DNA of 64,000 bases from Cylindrospermopsis curvispora GIHE-G1. Its GTDB lineage: Bacteria > Cyanobacteriota > Cyanobacteriia > Cyanobacteriales > Nostocaceae. Made by a program: the position numbers and the translations under genes. The DNA is taken from contig NZ_CP060822.1 of assembly GCF_014489415.1 (NCBI RefSeq), positions 1,250,311 to 1,314,310 of the forward strand. Direction: 5' to 3'. Shown here one piece after another: positions 37,247-45,797 of this stretch; the first letter of the stretch is position 1, and each line of letters opens with the position of its first letter. Under the pieces are notes generated by a model. It searched no databases. It saw only the letters and a list, made by a program, of their open reading frames with translations, and was not told the origin of the DNA.

Positions 37247-38647
37247 TTAATCCTTGTTAGTAGTTGCTGATCTGGTCCATTCTAAGGATAATTGCTGAAA
37301 ATGCTCACCCCTAACTTCAAAGTTGGCATACTGATCAAAACTGGCACAAGCTGGTGATAATAAAATCGTGGTGGCTTGGTACTGTTTGGCCAATTGTGCA
37401 GCTCTGGGAATGGCTTTTTCCATAGTCTCCACAATTTCAAAGTTACCATACCCTACAGTTTCTAACCTTTTACTAAAAGTTTCAGCAGCACTACCAATTA
37501 ATAATACCGCTGCGGTTTTCTCTTGAATTCTCTTCAACCAACCTGTGTCGTCCCCTGCTTTTGCTTCACCACCAGCTATTAAAATTGCCGGACTTTTTAC
37601 CGATTTTAAACCTACTTCAGCTGCATCGTAGTTTGTCGCTTTACTATCATTGATGAATTGAATTCCTTCCCAGGTACAAACATGTTGTAAGCGGTGGGGA
37701 ACCCCGGGAAATTGTTGGACTCCATGGTTGATAGCAGCAATTTCTATTCCAGCTAATCTTGCTGCTCCCACTGACATAAGTAGGTTTTGCTGATTGTGTT
37801 CCCCCACCATTTTTAGATCTGTGACTGCTACTATTGGTTGAGGTTCAGAATCAGAGGATAGTTTTTCCGTTACCCAGCCATTTTCTATATAAAACCCTTT
37901 TCCCCCTATTAAATGACCTAGTCCTTTGACACTTGTCCAGTAAGCATGAGTCCAACATTGTAACCCAACTTTACTCAAGTAAGCGTCGTCACCATTAATA
38001 ATTTGTAAGCGGGAGTTTCTCAGGAGTTTGGCTTTAATATCATAGTAGTTTTCTAGAGTTTTGTGACGAGCTAAATGGTCTGGTGTAAAAGTCGTCCAAA
38101 TTCCTATGTGAGGAAAAAGACTCCAGGAAGATTCTATTTGGTAACTACTGAGTTCACCTATGACCCAGTCTGGTGGTTTTGCGCCTAAAGCCACTTCTAG
38201 AGCTACTTCCGCTACAGCATAACCAATGTTACCACAAGCAGGAGCATGAAGACCAGCTGCTTGAAAAATAGCCGCAGTTAACGCTGTAGTGGTGGTTTTA
38301 CCATTGGTACCAGTAATTCCCACCCAGGGAATATTTTGCAGTTGTCTCCATGCTAGTTCCATTTCTCCCATGGTTTCTATTCCCATTTCTCGTGCTTTAA
38401 CCAGCAGAGGAATATCCCATGGAACTCCTGGACTAACTACGATTAATTTTGGTAACTGGCTCTCTTTTAATTCTGGGTTATTTCCTAATTTGACAGTGAT
38501 TTGTTCCTGGGCAAGTTTTTGTTGTTGTTCCAGGAGAAATGGGGAGGTATTACTGTCCCAAATTTCTACCTCCCATCCTTCCTGTTTCAACAATCTCGCC
38601 GCAGCAATACCGGACTTTCCTAATCCCATTACAATGGCTTTTGGCAT
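37247..38647 (-). CDS. murD: UDP-N-acetylmuramoyl-L-alanine:D-glutamate ligase
   Basis: 466 residues in the three-domain Mur ligase layout. There is an N-terminal Rossmann-like domain ([17 protein letters not shown]), the ATP loop [12 protein letters not shown], and the Mur-ligase ELSSYQIE and FTPDHLARH motifs. The C-terminal domain contains [12 protein letters not shown] and [16 protein letters not shown]. It adds D-glutamate to UDP-MurNAc-L-Ala in peptidoglycan synthesis. It follows glyS by 80 bases on the same strand. Confidence 0.95.
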   Translation of the reverse strand: MPKAIVMGLGKSGIAAARLLKQEGWEVEIWDSNTSPFLLEQQQKLAQEQITVKLGNNPELKESQLPKLIVVSPGVPWDIPLLVKAREMGIETMGEMELAWRQLQNIPWVGITGTNGKTTTTALTAAIFQAAGLHAPACGNIGYAVAEVALEVALGAKPPDWVIGELSSYQIESSWSLFPHIGIWTTFTPDHLARHKTLENYYDIKAKLLRNSRLQIINGDDAYLSKVGLQCWTHAYWTSVKGLGHLIGGKGFYIENGWVTEKLSSDSEPQPIVAVTDLKMVGEHNQQNLLMSVGAARLAGIEIAAINHGVQQFPGVPHRLQHVCTWEGIQFINDSKATNYDAAEVGLKSVKSPAILIAGGEAKAGDDTGWLKRIQEKTAAVLLIGSAAETFSKRLETVGYGNFEIVETMEKAIPRAAQLAKQYQATTILLSPACASFDQYANFEVRGEHFQQLSLEWTRSATTNKD

Positions 38648-38727
38648 AGACTGTGCAGCATCCCTGGTTAAGCTCCCCCATCTTAGCGTTAATTGGCAAA
38701 AATTACACTGGTTTTTGTTAATTTTGG

Positions 38728-40878
38728 CTACAAGTTTTTGACGATGGCTCCAAAATCTGCTAAGATTCGACCGTGGTTACGTAGTAGACCTAGTAAATTC
38801 AACCGATTGCGTTTAATGTGTGGGTCTGGATCCATAACTAGCACACTATCTTCTCCGTCAAAGAATTGGCTGACCGTGGGGGCAATTTTTTCCAGGGCGG
38901 CTATTAGTAACTGATAGTTGCGCGTTTGTTGTGCAAGTTGGGTCTGGGGCACTAATGCTACTAGGGCTTGATAAAGGGCAGTCTCGGATGATTTTTGAAA
39001 CAATGTGGGATTAATTAATTCATCCGGGATTAACTGTTGCAAGTCTAAATCCCCCTGTGCTGCTAACCTAGTGGAACGATTGATGGTTTCATAGATTTTC
39101 TCTAGGGTGCCATTATGGCGGATTTGTTGTAGATAGGTGGCGCGATCGCGAATGTCTAGTAGATCCTGTAGTGCGCGTTCTATATATTCCGGATCCTGTT
39201 CTCCTAACACGGCGTTAACTAGATCGTAATCTATGTGTTTTTCTTCTTGGAGTAGGGTGCGAATACGTTGGATGAAAAATTCTCGCAGGATGGATATTAA
39301 AGATTGAGCATCTTTATGGAAAGTGTGAGCAAAGGAAGTTGCTGTGTACTCTAATAAATACTCCAAATTTATTGGTAGGTTAGCAACCCAGGTAATATTC
39401 ACAATGGCATTGGCGGCCCGACGTAAGGCAAAGGGATCGGAGGAACCAGAGGGAATTAAACCTAAACCAAAGATGCTAATTAGGGTATCTAGTCTATCAG
39501 CTAAGCCCACGATTTTCCCTGTGAGGGTGGTGGGCAAAATGTCATCAGCATTTCTGGGTAGATAATGCTCAAAAATGGCTTTAGCTACTTCCTCATCCTC
39601 TCTACTAGCTAGGGCATATTTTTCACCCATGATACCTTGTAATTCGGGAAATTCATATACCATTTGGGTGACTAAATCCGCTTTGCACAATAGAGCAGCT
39701 CTTTGCACTCTCTCGGTTTCAGTTTCTCCTAATCCCAATTGTTGACAAATCACCTGGGCTATATTCCCGATTCTTGTGACTTTGGCTCGCACGGAACCTA
39801 GATCTTCTTGAAATGTAACTGTTTCTAATTGGGGTAAAAACTCTTCTAGAGACTTGGCTAAATCCGCTTCATAGAAAAATCTCCCATCCGCTAACCGCGC
39901 TCGAATTACTCTTTCATTACCTAGTGCAATAATATCTGATTTTGCTGGATCCCCATTGGATATGGTGACAAAGTTTGGTAGTAGTTCTCTTCCATCCCGG
40001 TTTTTAAAAACTGGGAAGTAACGCTGGTGGGTAACCATGACAGTGGTGGATACTTCTGTTGGTAATTGGAGAAATTCATCTTCAAATCTACCCACCACCG
40101 CTGTGGGATATTCTACTAAATTGGTAGTTTCTGCCAACAACTCTGGATAGATTTCTGTACAACCACCCAACTCTTCTACAGCTCTATTCACCTGCTCTAC
40201 AATTATTTTCTCCCGATCCTCTGGACAAACTATCACATAACCATTGGCCAATGTTTCCACATATTCTGTCGCATGGGAAATACTCACCCTTTCCCGATGT
40301 AAAACCCTATGTACCCAGGAAATGCGATCGCTCTTAACTATTTTTTCCCCATTTCTTAATTCTAAGGGTAAAACATCCCCATCCAATAAAGCAACTAACC
40401 AGCGAATAGGACGAGAAAACCTCCCATCCCCACTCCCCCAGCGCATTAACCGCTTTCCTTCTAAGCTCCAAACCCATTGGGGAACTAGTTCGGTCAAAAT
40501 TTCTGTTATGGGTCTCCCTGGGGTCTTTTTATTGACAAAGATAAAATCCCCCTTATCTGTAGAACGAACCTCTAAAGCAGATAATTCTACCCCTTGCTTT
40601 TTAGCGAATCCTTCTGCTGCTTTGGTTGGTTTACCATCTTTAAATGCTGCTTGGGCAGGTGGTCCCTTAATTTCTTCTTCCCGATCCAGTTGCTGGGATG
40701 GTAACCCGGTGATCAGCACTGCTAATCTACGAGGGGTACCAAAAACCGCTACTTTTTCTATGGGGAGACCATGAGCTTCCAGCATTTGGGGAATGCGCGA
40801 TCGCCATTGTGTAATCGCGCTACTCAAAAAGCTTGCTGGTAGTTCTTCTGTGCCAACTTCTAATAAAAACGCAGTCAT
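38728..40878 (-). CDS. glyS: Glycine--tRNA ligase beta subunit
   Basis: 716 residues from the ATG at 40878, chosen because [14 protein letters not shown], the family's invariant start, begins two residues later; an upstream ATG at 40899 would add seven residues. Internal marks include [21 protein letters not shown] and [14 protein letters not shown]. The C-terminal DALR-like region binds the anticodon. The beta subunit works with GlyQ, which is not in this window, to charge tRNA-Gly. It sits between a TIM-barrel gene (35 bases upstream) and murD. Confidence 0.95.
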   Translation of the reverse strand: MTAFLLEVGTEELPASFLSSAITQWRSRIPQMLEAHGLPIEKVAVFGTPRRLAVLITGLPSQQLDREEEIKGPPAQAAFKDGKPTKAAEGFAKKQGVELSALEVRSTDKGDFIFVNKKTPGRPITEILTELVPQWVWSLEGKRLMRWGSGDGRFSRPIRWLVALLDGDVLPLELRNGEKIVKSDRISWVHRVLHRERVSISHATEYVETLANGYVIVCPEDREKIIVEQVNRAVEELGGCTEIYPELLAETTNLVEYPTAVVGRFEDEFLQLPTEVSTTVMVTHQRYFPVFKNRDGRELLPNFVTISNGDPAKSDIIALGNERVIRARLADGRFFYEADLAKSLEEFLPQLETVTFQEDLGSVRAKVTRIGNIAQVICQQLGLGETETERVQRAALLCKADLVTQMVYEFPELQGIMGEKYALASREDEEVAKAIFEHYLPRNADDILPTTLTGKIVGLADRLDTLISIFGLGLIPSGSSDPFALRRAANAIVNITWVANLPINLEYLLEYTATSFAHTFHKDAQSLISILREFFIQRIRTLLQEEKHIDYDLVNAVLGEQDPEYIERALQDLLDIRDRATYLQQIRHNGTLEKIYETINRSTRLAAQGDLDLQQLIPDELINPTLFQKSSETALYQALVALVPQTQLAQQTRNYQLLIAALEKIAPTVSQFFDGEDSVLVMDPDPHIKRNRLNLLGLLRNHGRILADFGAIVKNL

Positions 40879-40913
40879 GGTTTTACTAATGTTTATCAAT
40901 CAATTCCACCAGT

Positions 40914-41735
40914 TTACCTGGAGACGAGGGAAGTTGATGGACTGTGGTTGAGCAGGTTGTGGGTGTACAAGTACTGTTCTTTGACAATTGATGGGGGAAA
41001 CCTATTTAATCTACTCTCTATTACGATGGGGATTGCTCTAGGAATCTGTGCTGCGTATGGAACCCACCAGGTGCTGTCTGTAATTGGTGAATGTATATCT
41101 CTTTTGCCATCGTTATCAGATATATGAATCTCCAAAATCCTCTCTGATGGAAGTTTTAGCCACTCTAGTTTTTCTGACAAGCTCTGATTACGCCAAATAT
41201 TAACATGTGCTAAATCAACTACGATTTTCATCTCAGGTAGCTCCTCACAAAATCGGGTCAATTCCCAACTGTTATCCAACAGATAGTAATTCCAACTATT
41301 AGGAGGTGTGGGATACATGGTCTCTACCCCCAGGACAATTCCCCGCTTTTCACAGATTTGTTGTAAATTTTGAACATTTTCTTTAAACTGCCCATAGGCT
41401 TTTTCTCTCTCTTGACCTCTATGAAAATCTCCTCCATGAACAGAATACGCTGTTACTTTTAAATCTCCTAACCAGTCCATCATGCGCTCAAAATAGCTCC
41501 ATTCCTGGGGTTCCGCTAGGTTGAAGCTTTTGTGAGTTTCTCCCCACACAAAGGCATGATGAGCCCTATAAGTCATGCCTTTTTGCTGAAATTCTGTAAT
41601 CGCTTTGACTGCATCCCGATCACAGCGTGGACCAATTGCTAGTTCTACCTCCTTGATTCCTAATTCCCAGAACATGGTCAAAACTTGACGGGTTGATGTT
41701 CCACCATAGGCAGAAGTACTAAAATATAATTCCAT
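40914..41735 (-). CDS. Sugar phosphate isomerase/epimerase-like TIM-barrel protein
   Basis: 273 residues with the AP-endonuclease-2/xylose-isomerase-like fold. Likely metal ligands come from AHHAFVW, SVHGGDFHRG, VLGVETMYP, VVDLAHVNIW, LEIHISDNDGKRD and VIESRL in barrel order. The family isomerises or epimerises sugars, or acts as a deglycosylating or lyase enzyme; the substrate is unknown. It starts 11 bases after the downstream member of the paralogue pair and is followed 35 bases later by glyS, so it belongs to a compact minus-strand block. Confidence 0.75.
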   Translation of the reverse strand: MELYFSTSAYGGTSTRQVLTMFWELGIKEVELAIGPRCDRDAVKAITEFQQKGMTYRAHHAFVWGETHKSFNLAEPQEWSYFERMMDWLGDLKVTAYSVHGGDFHRGQEREKAYGQFKENVQNLQQICEKRGIVLGVETMYPTPPNSWNYYLLDNSWELTRFCEELPEMKIVVDLAHVNIWRNQSLSEKLEWLKLPSERILEIHISDNDGKRDIHSPITDSTWWVPYAAQIPRAIPIVIESRLNRFPPSIVKEQYLYTHNLLNHSPSTSLVSR

Positions 41736-41746
41736 CTGTTTATTTC

Positions 41747-42448
41747 CTAATAAATTCTTTTCATTGAATTGTATTCAAATACTGACACTGTAGGTTTTAA
41801 CTCAAAAAGCTTGGCCACATAAAAAACTAATATGCCCATCTCTCCCCCTAGCTGGTCTATTTCTTGTTCTGAGTAATTCATACTTCTTAATAGATCCCTA
41901 ATGGGAGATAAGATGTAGTAGGCAATCTGCTTCTCCGGAGAAAACTCTTTGCATCTGTTTTCATAAACACGCCTACGCTCTACCTCCATAGTACATATTC
42001 TATTTCCTAGTTTTAGGGAAATTTTATATCCATACAAGGTATATGTGCTTGTGTCATCATAGGCATAAGGATCCTCAAATTCTTGATAATCCCTAATAAT
42101 TAAAGGCAGTTGTAATTTTGCCAGTAACCAATTGGTAGGATCTTTGTCAATAGCAGGTAGATCCTCTAATTCTTCCCACTCCCACCAACACTCGGCTATT
42201 CCTAGGATCTCTACAAACTGCTTAAATTCGTCCGTCGATAACAAAATACGAGGATCAACCTGCAAAGCATCAATTATCTTCTTCAGCTCTACATTCTGTG
42301 ATTCTAATATTTCTCTTTCAGTATTTTGAATCTCTTTCATGGACTCATCTACGAAATGGTATAAAGCATCAAGTTGAGGACGAAATCGATTAGCATGGGT
42401 TTCGACTAATACTTTGTATTTTAACAGTATTTTGTCTATACTAGTCAT
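41747..42448 (-). CDS. Conserved protein of unknown function, paralogue B of a tandem pair
   Basis: 233 residues from the ATG at 42448, picked because MTSIDKILLKYKVLVETHAN aligns with the start of paralogue A (MTNIDSLLSSHQALLEEHAK); an ATG at 42484 would add 12 unmatched residues. An N-terminal helical region is followed by an acidic, Trp-rich middle (WWEWEELED), the shared DPTNWLLAKLQLPLI, and the shared C-terminus LKPTVSVFEYNS. There is no signal peptide, clear membrane helix or nucleotide-binding motif. I do not recognise the family. It sits 51 bases after paralogue A. Confidence 0.65.
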   Translation of the reverse strand: MTSIDKILLKYKVLVETHANRFRPQLDALYHFVDESMKEIQNTEREILESQNVELKKIIDALQVDPRILLSTDEFKQFVEILGIAECWWEWEELEDLPAIDKDPTNWLLAKLQLPLIIRDYQEFEDPYAYDDTSTYTLYGYKISLKLGNRICTMEVERRRVYENRCKEFSPEKQIAYYILSPIRDLLRSMNYSEQEIDQLGGEMGILVFYVAKLFELKPTVSVFEYNSMKRIY

Positions 42449-42499
42449 AGTTTTACTTGTATGGATATAGTTGAAAAATGGCAACCGTAAATCTATAAC

Positions 42500-43234
42500 T
42501 TAACAGTTATCAGATATCTTGGGAGGCGCAAACCAGGATAAGTACTTTTCCGGAATTGATGAATTATATTCAAACACTGACACGGATGGTTTTAGTGTAA
42601 ACAAACTGATTGAATAGACTACCAGTATGGCAATCTCCCGACCTAACTGTTGAATTTCTTCCTCTTTTTCGGTAATACTTTCCAAGATCCTTTCAAAATC
42701 ACAGTCTCCGTATTCTTGTACGATTTCTGCCAGAGAACATTCTTCGATATACTGATCACGGTCGCGACTGTAATTTAATATTAAGGGACTTTTTTCTCCG
42801 TCTATCTCTAATGACACTACATGCTCATACCCGGTATAAAATTCTTCATCATCATAGGCATTCGTACACTCTATAACCTTGTAATCCATTAAACCTATGG
42901 GCAATTTAAAATTTGCCAACATCCAATTACTTGGATCCGTTCTAATTATATCTATATAATCCACGTCCCAACTATACTCTATGTGATCAAGTTTGCCTAG
43001 AAAATTTTTAAATCCCTCTGTAAATAATATACATCTAGCATCAGTCCGTAAAGTATCAATTATCCTATTTAACCCGACACACTGGGCTTCTAGTAAATGA
43101 TCTTCTCCATCATGAATCTCCTTCATTCGCTTATCTACAATCTGGCGTATATTTACGATTTGGTATCCAATCTGCTTAGCATGTTCTTCTAATAATGCTT
43201 GATGACTAGATAATAGTGAATCAATGTTCGTCAT
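42500..43234 (-). CDS. Conserved protein of unknown function, paralogue A of a tandem pair
   Basis: 244 residues from an ATG with a strong AGGAGG ribosome site. It shares with paralogue B the helical N-terminus, an NRIIDTLRTDAR/KKIIDALQVDPR helix, DPSNWMLANFKLPIG, a YDD plus aromatic cluster before a predicted beta-rich part, and LKPSVSVFEYNS near the end. It has about 14 extra residues at the C-terminus (EKYLSWFAPPKISDN). It is predicted cytosolic and acidic. It is first of a five-gene minus-strand block running through paralogue B, the TIM-barrel gene, glyS and murD. The function is unknown. Confidence 0.65.
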   Translation of the reverse strand: MTNIDSLLSSHQALLEEHAKQIGYQIVNIRQIVDKRMKEIHDGEDHLLEAQCVGLNRIIDTLRTDARCILFTEGFKNFLGKLDHIEYSWDVDYIDIIRTDPSNWMLANFKLPIGLMDYKVIECTNAYDDEEFYTGYEHVVSLEIDGEKSPLILNYSRDRDQYIEECSLAEIVQEYGDCDFERILESITEKEEEIQQLGREIAILVVYSISLFTLKPSVSVFEYNSSIPEKYLSWFAPPKISDNC

Positions 43235-43426
43235 AATTTGCCTCCTACTTAATTGATCAACACAATGAACCGGGTAACCAATCCCACCCTACAGCTGGAA
43301 GGTTCCACTACCTTATTAGTATATTTGTTCTATAAAAAATTGGCAACCACCTAATGTTAAGAATTATTAACAGCGGAAACAGTCAATTCATGGTATTGTG
43401 TAGTCAGTTGTAAATGCTTAGTGAAT

Positions 43427-43693
43427 ATGCCTTGGTTTGTCAAAATAGAAGCAGGCCTAGTGGATAAAGCCACCTTTGATCAGTATGTGCCAGCCCATAA
43501 AGAATACGTAAAAGCACTAATAGACAAAGGACATAAAGCTAAAACTGGTTACTGGGCGAGAAAAGGTGGAGGGATGATGTTATTTGAGGCAGATTCTATG
43601 GAAGAAGCCCAGGCAATTGTTAGCGCAGATCCTTTGGTAATTAACGGTTGTGTTAATTACCAACTGCACGAGTGGAAAATTGTTTTAGAATAG
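43427..43693 (+). CDS. YciI-like (YCII-related) protein
   Basis: 88 residues from ATG 43427, two codons after a GTG; MPWFVKIE is the usual cyanobacterial start. The YCII fold is seen in the YVPAHKEYVKALIDKGH stretch and MMLFEADSMEEAQAIVSADP, with the His and Asp that line the family's putative active site. Members resemble muconolactone isomerases and ferredoxin-like dimers; the reaction is unknown. The gene ends 37 bases before the SRP RNA. Confidence 0.85.
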   Translation: MPWFVKIEAGLVDKATFDQYVPAHKEYVKALIDKGHKAKTGYWARKGGGMMLFEADSMEEAQAIVSADPLVINGCVNYQLHEWKIVLE

Positions 43694-43730
43694 TTGACCA
43701 TTTTAGAAATTTCGTGTTATTATAAATTCA

Positions 43731-43827
43731 GACCTGGATCTATGCGATCTCAACGCCTAAACCTTGTCAGGACCGGAAGGTAGCAGCAATACGGGATGCT
43801 TGTGGTAGGCGTAGTCTCCGGGTTCCC
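43731..43827 (+). ncRNA. ffs: Small signal recognition particle RNA (4.5S-type)
   Basis: The apical domain is unmistakable: GTCAGGACCGGAAGGTAGCA, the sequence bound by Ffh. Outer strands pair across it: ACGCCTAAACC with GTGGTAGGCGT, and GACCTGGA with TCCGGGTT. With FtsY and Ffh the RNA targets membrane proteins co-translationally. The length of about 97 bases is normal for the bacterial short form. The ends are estimated from pairing and are uncertain by several bases. Confidence 0.93.
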
Positions 43828-43852
43828 CCATTTTTAGGAGTGCTTTACGGCA

Positions 43853-44155
43853 ATGCCCGCTTTTGGAAAACTTGTAGAAAAAGCTTTTTACCTAGGTGTA
43901 GGTCTAGCGGCTTATGCTGGCGAAAGAGGTGGTGAAACCCTCAACCAAATGCGATCGCAAATTGAAAAATTAGCGGAGGAAATGGAAGCAAAGGGACAGA
44001 TGACCACGGAGGAAGCTCGCCGTTTTGTGGAGGAGATGATCCAACAGGCTCAGCAGTCTCGGGGTACAGCACCAGACTCAGATAAAACCACCCCCGCAGA
44101 ACCTCGTTTGATAGAAATAGTGGATGTGGAAGAGGTGGAAGAGAAAGACAAGTGA
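43853..44155 (+). CDS. Phasin-like small coiled-coil protein
   Basis: 100 residues. An N-terminal hydrophobic-amphipathic helix (FGKLVEKAFYLGVGLAAYAG) is followed by a heptad-like helix (QIEKLAEEMEAKGQMTTEEARRF) and an acidic tail ending EIVDVEEVEEKDK. This matches the short cyanobacterial phasin-family proteins. True phasins coat polyhydroxyalkanoate granules, but no pha gene is nearby, so the role is open. It begins 26 bases after the SRP RNA and may be co-transcribed with it. Confidence 0.7.
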   Translation: MPAFGKLVEKAFYLGVGLAAYAGERGGETLNQMRSQIEKLAEEMEAKGQMTTEEARRFVEEMIQQAQQSRGTAPDSDKTTPAEPRLIEIVDVEEVEEKDK

Positions 44156-44196
44156 TAATAAAGATGCAATTTGGTTTAGCTATTGCATGAAAACCT

Positions 44197-44574
44197 ATGA
44201 CATGGTGGCAAGAAGAATTACTTGATATTGTTTTAACCGTATCTGGTGAAGCAGAAAGACTATTCGAGGAAATCGATGAGATAGTGGATACTCTTTTCGA
44301 TTTAACCGAGGAAATTGGCGAACAGGTTGGGAGTGCAGGTACGTGTTTAAGTGAGTTGTTAGAACCGCTGGTGGGGTTCTATTGGGATCTGGAAGATCCT
44401 AACCTCCCATATGAGGTGGAAGCTGATTCACTGGAAAATCCTGCATGTGTGGGTTGTAGTAATTATCATGGAGAAGTATATGGTGGGAACCTACTGGTTT
44501 GTGCCATTCATCCCTATGGTTGGGATGGGGAAAAGTGTCCCGACTGGGGGGATAGAAATTTTTTTGTATCATAA
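44197..44574 (+). CDS. Small acidic protein with four-Cys C-terminal motif, unknown function
   Basis: 125 residues. The first 60 are an acidic helix (LFEEIDEIVDTLFDLTEEIG). The C-terminal part has C-x2-C-x14-C-x11-C around ACVGCSNYHGEVYGG, LVCAIHPYG and KCPDW, a pattern that could bind zinc or an iron-sulfur cluster. It looks like a conserved cyanobacterial hypothetical; no enzyme motif is present. It starts 41 bases after the phasin-like gene and lies before queF, all on one strand. Confidence 0.65.
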   Translation: MTWWQEELLDIVLTVSGEAERLFEEIDEIVDTLFDLTEEIGEQVGSAGTCLSELLEPLVGFYWDLEDPNLPYEVEADSLENPACVGCSNYHGEVYGGNLLVCAIHPYGWDGEKCPDWGDRNFFVS

Positions 44575-44617
44575 AACATTATGATTTATATGTGCTTTTT
44601 AGTGAGTCCCAATAATT

Positions 44618-45046
44618 ATGAGTCATTCCGTGAGCAACATTCTACCAAGTGAAAATCCTGTTAAAGAAGTAAAATATGGTGAGCGAGAAATCGAAGAGGG
44701 CAAACTAATTACCTTTCCCAATCCTCGCGTAGGTAGGGAATACACAATTGATATTACCTTACCTGAATTTACCTGTAAATGTCCTTTTTCCGGTTATCCC
44801 GACTTTGCCACGATTCATATTGCCTACATACCAGACCAAAGAGTAGTAGAGTTAAAAGCGTTAAAGTTATATATTAACAGCTACCGGGACAAGTACATTT
44901 CCCACGAGGAAGTGACCAATCAAATATTAGATGATCTGGTTATTGCCTGTGCACCCTTAGAAATGACTGTAAAAGCTGATTTTAATCCTCGTGGTAACGT
45001 ACATATGGTGGTAGAAGTAAAGCATAAAAAGGGAGCAGCATCATAA
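44618..45046 (+). CDS. queF: NADPH-dependent preQ0 reductase
   Basis: 142 residues, the short unimodular QueF form. The catalytic Cys55 and Asp62 are in [11 protein letters not shown], and the substrate/NADPH stretch is [20 protein letters not shown]. It reduces 7-cyano-7-deazaguanine to preQ1 on the way to queuosine in tRNA. No preQ1 riboswitch could be recognised in the 43 bases upstream. Confidence 0.95.
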   Translation: MSHSVSNILPSENPVKEVKYGEREIEEGKLITFPNPRVGREYTIDITLPEFTCKCPFSGYPDFATIHIAYIPDQRVVELKALKLYINSYRDKYISHEEVTNQILDDLVIACAPLEMTVKADFNPRGNVHMVVEVKHKKGAAS

Positions 45047-45070
45047 TCTTCATACCAATCTTCTGCTCCA

Positions 45071-45709
45071 TTAGGTTCCCGGACGGAGACGGAGATGTTC
45101 TGGTATATGATTGCGATCGCCCAAGATTTCTAACATAGGACCATTAACATCAAACCTAACCATGCTAAGTGATGCTACCAAAATATTAATACGATATCTG
45201 TAGCATCCTAAATCAATTCCCAGTAGACTGCAAAGTATAATTCGAATGGTAGCCTTATGGGAGATCAGCAAAACATTACCCTGATGGTGTTTTTCCTTAA
45301 TTTCCCTAATTACGGGAATAGACCGGTTAGCAATTTCTACAGCTGTTTCTCCTCCTTGAGGTGCATTCCATGCGGACTCCGTCAACCATTTAATATAGTT
45401 TTCAGTATAATTTTCCTGAACAAAGGACTTGCTTTTGGTTTCCCATTCTCCATAACTACCTTCTCGGATACCAGTTCTTAACTGCATATTTAGACCAGTT
45501 GCATCACAAAAAGGTTGAGCTGTAGCAATGGTTCGTTTCATAGGACTCACATAAACAGCTTCCCAACATAAATTTTTATAAGTATCAGCAAAACTATGAG
45601 CCATCTGGTTTCCTTCCGGTGTCAATTGTGCATCCGTTTCACCACAGAAATTGCCACTTTGACTAAAATTTGTTTCGCCATGCCGTAGCAGATATAAGTT
45701 GAGTGCCAT
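45071..45709 (-). CDS. Histidine phosphatase (phosphoglycerate mutase-like)
   Basis: 212 residues from the ATG at 45709. The open frame extends 200 codons further upstream, but that part lies opposite the pyruvate kinase gene and is an artefact. The RHGETN motif (9-14) holds the phospho-accepting His, followed by GETDAQLTPEGN, YVSPMKRTIATAQP with the substrate Arg, EGSYGEWE, and the second catalytic His in LLISHKATIR. The family covers phosphoglycerate mutases, fructose-2,6-bisphosphatases and broad phosphatases; the substrate is unknown. It is divergent from the pyruvate kinase gene. Confidence 0.85.
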   Translation of the reverse strand: MALNLYLLRHGETNFSQSGNFCGETDAQLTPEGNQMAHSFADTYKNLCWEAVYVSPMKRTIATAQPFCDATGLNMQLRTGIREGSYGEWETKSKSFVQENYTENYIKWLTESAWNAPQGGETAVEIANRSIPVIREIKEKHHQGNVLLISHKATIRIILCSLLGIDLGCYRYRINILVASLSMVRFDVNGPMLEILGDRNHIPEHLRLRPGT

Positions 45710-45797
45710 AGTGTCCAATGGATGAAGATAAAGCGGTTTGTACAAAACCAGATTATCATTGGTTACGGTAGCGAACTGCTTCAGGTGAACCAGGATC

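Noticed and set aside
44575..44617. Possible preQ1 riboswitch before queF
   Set aside because: The 43-base gap is too short and has no C-rich loop plus A-rich tail arrangement.
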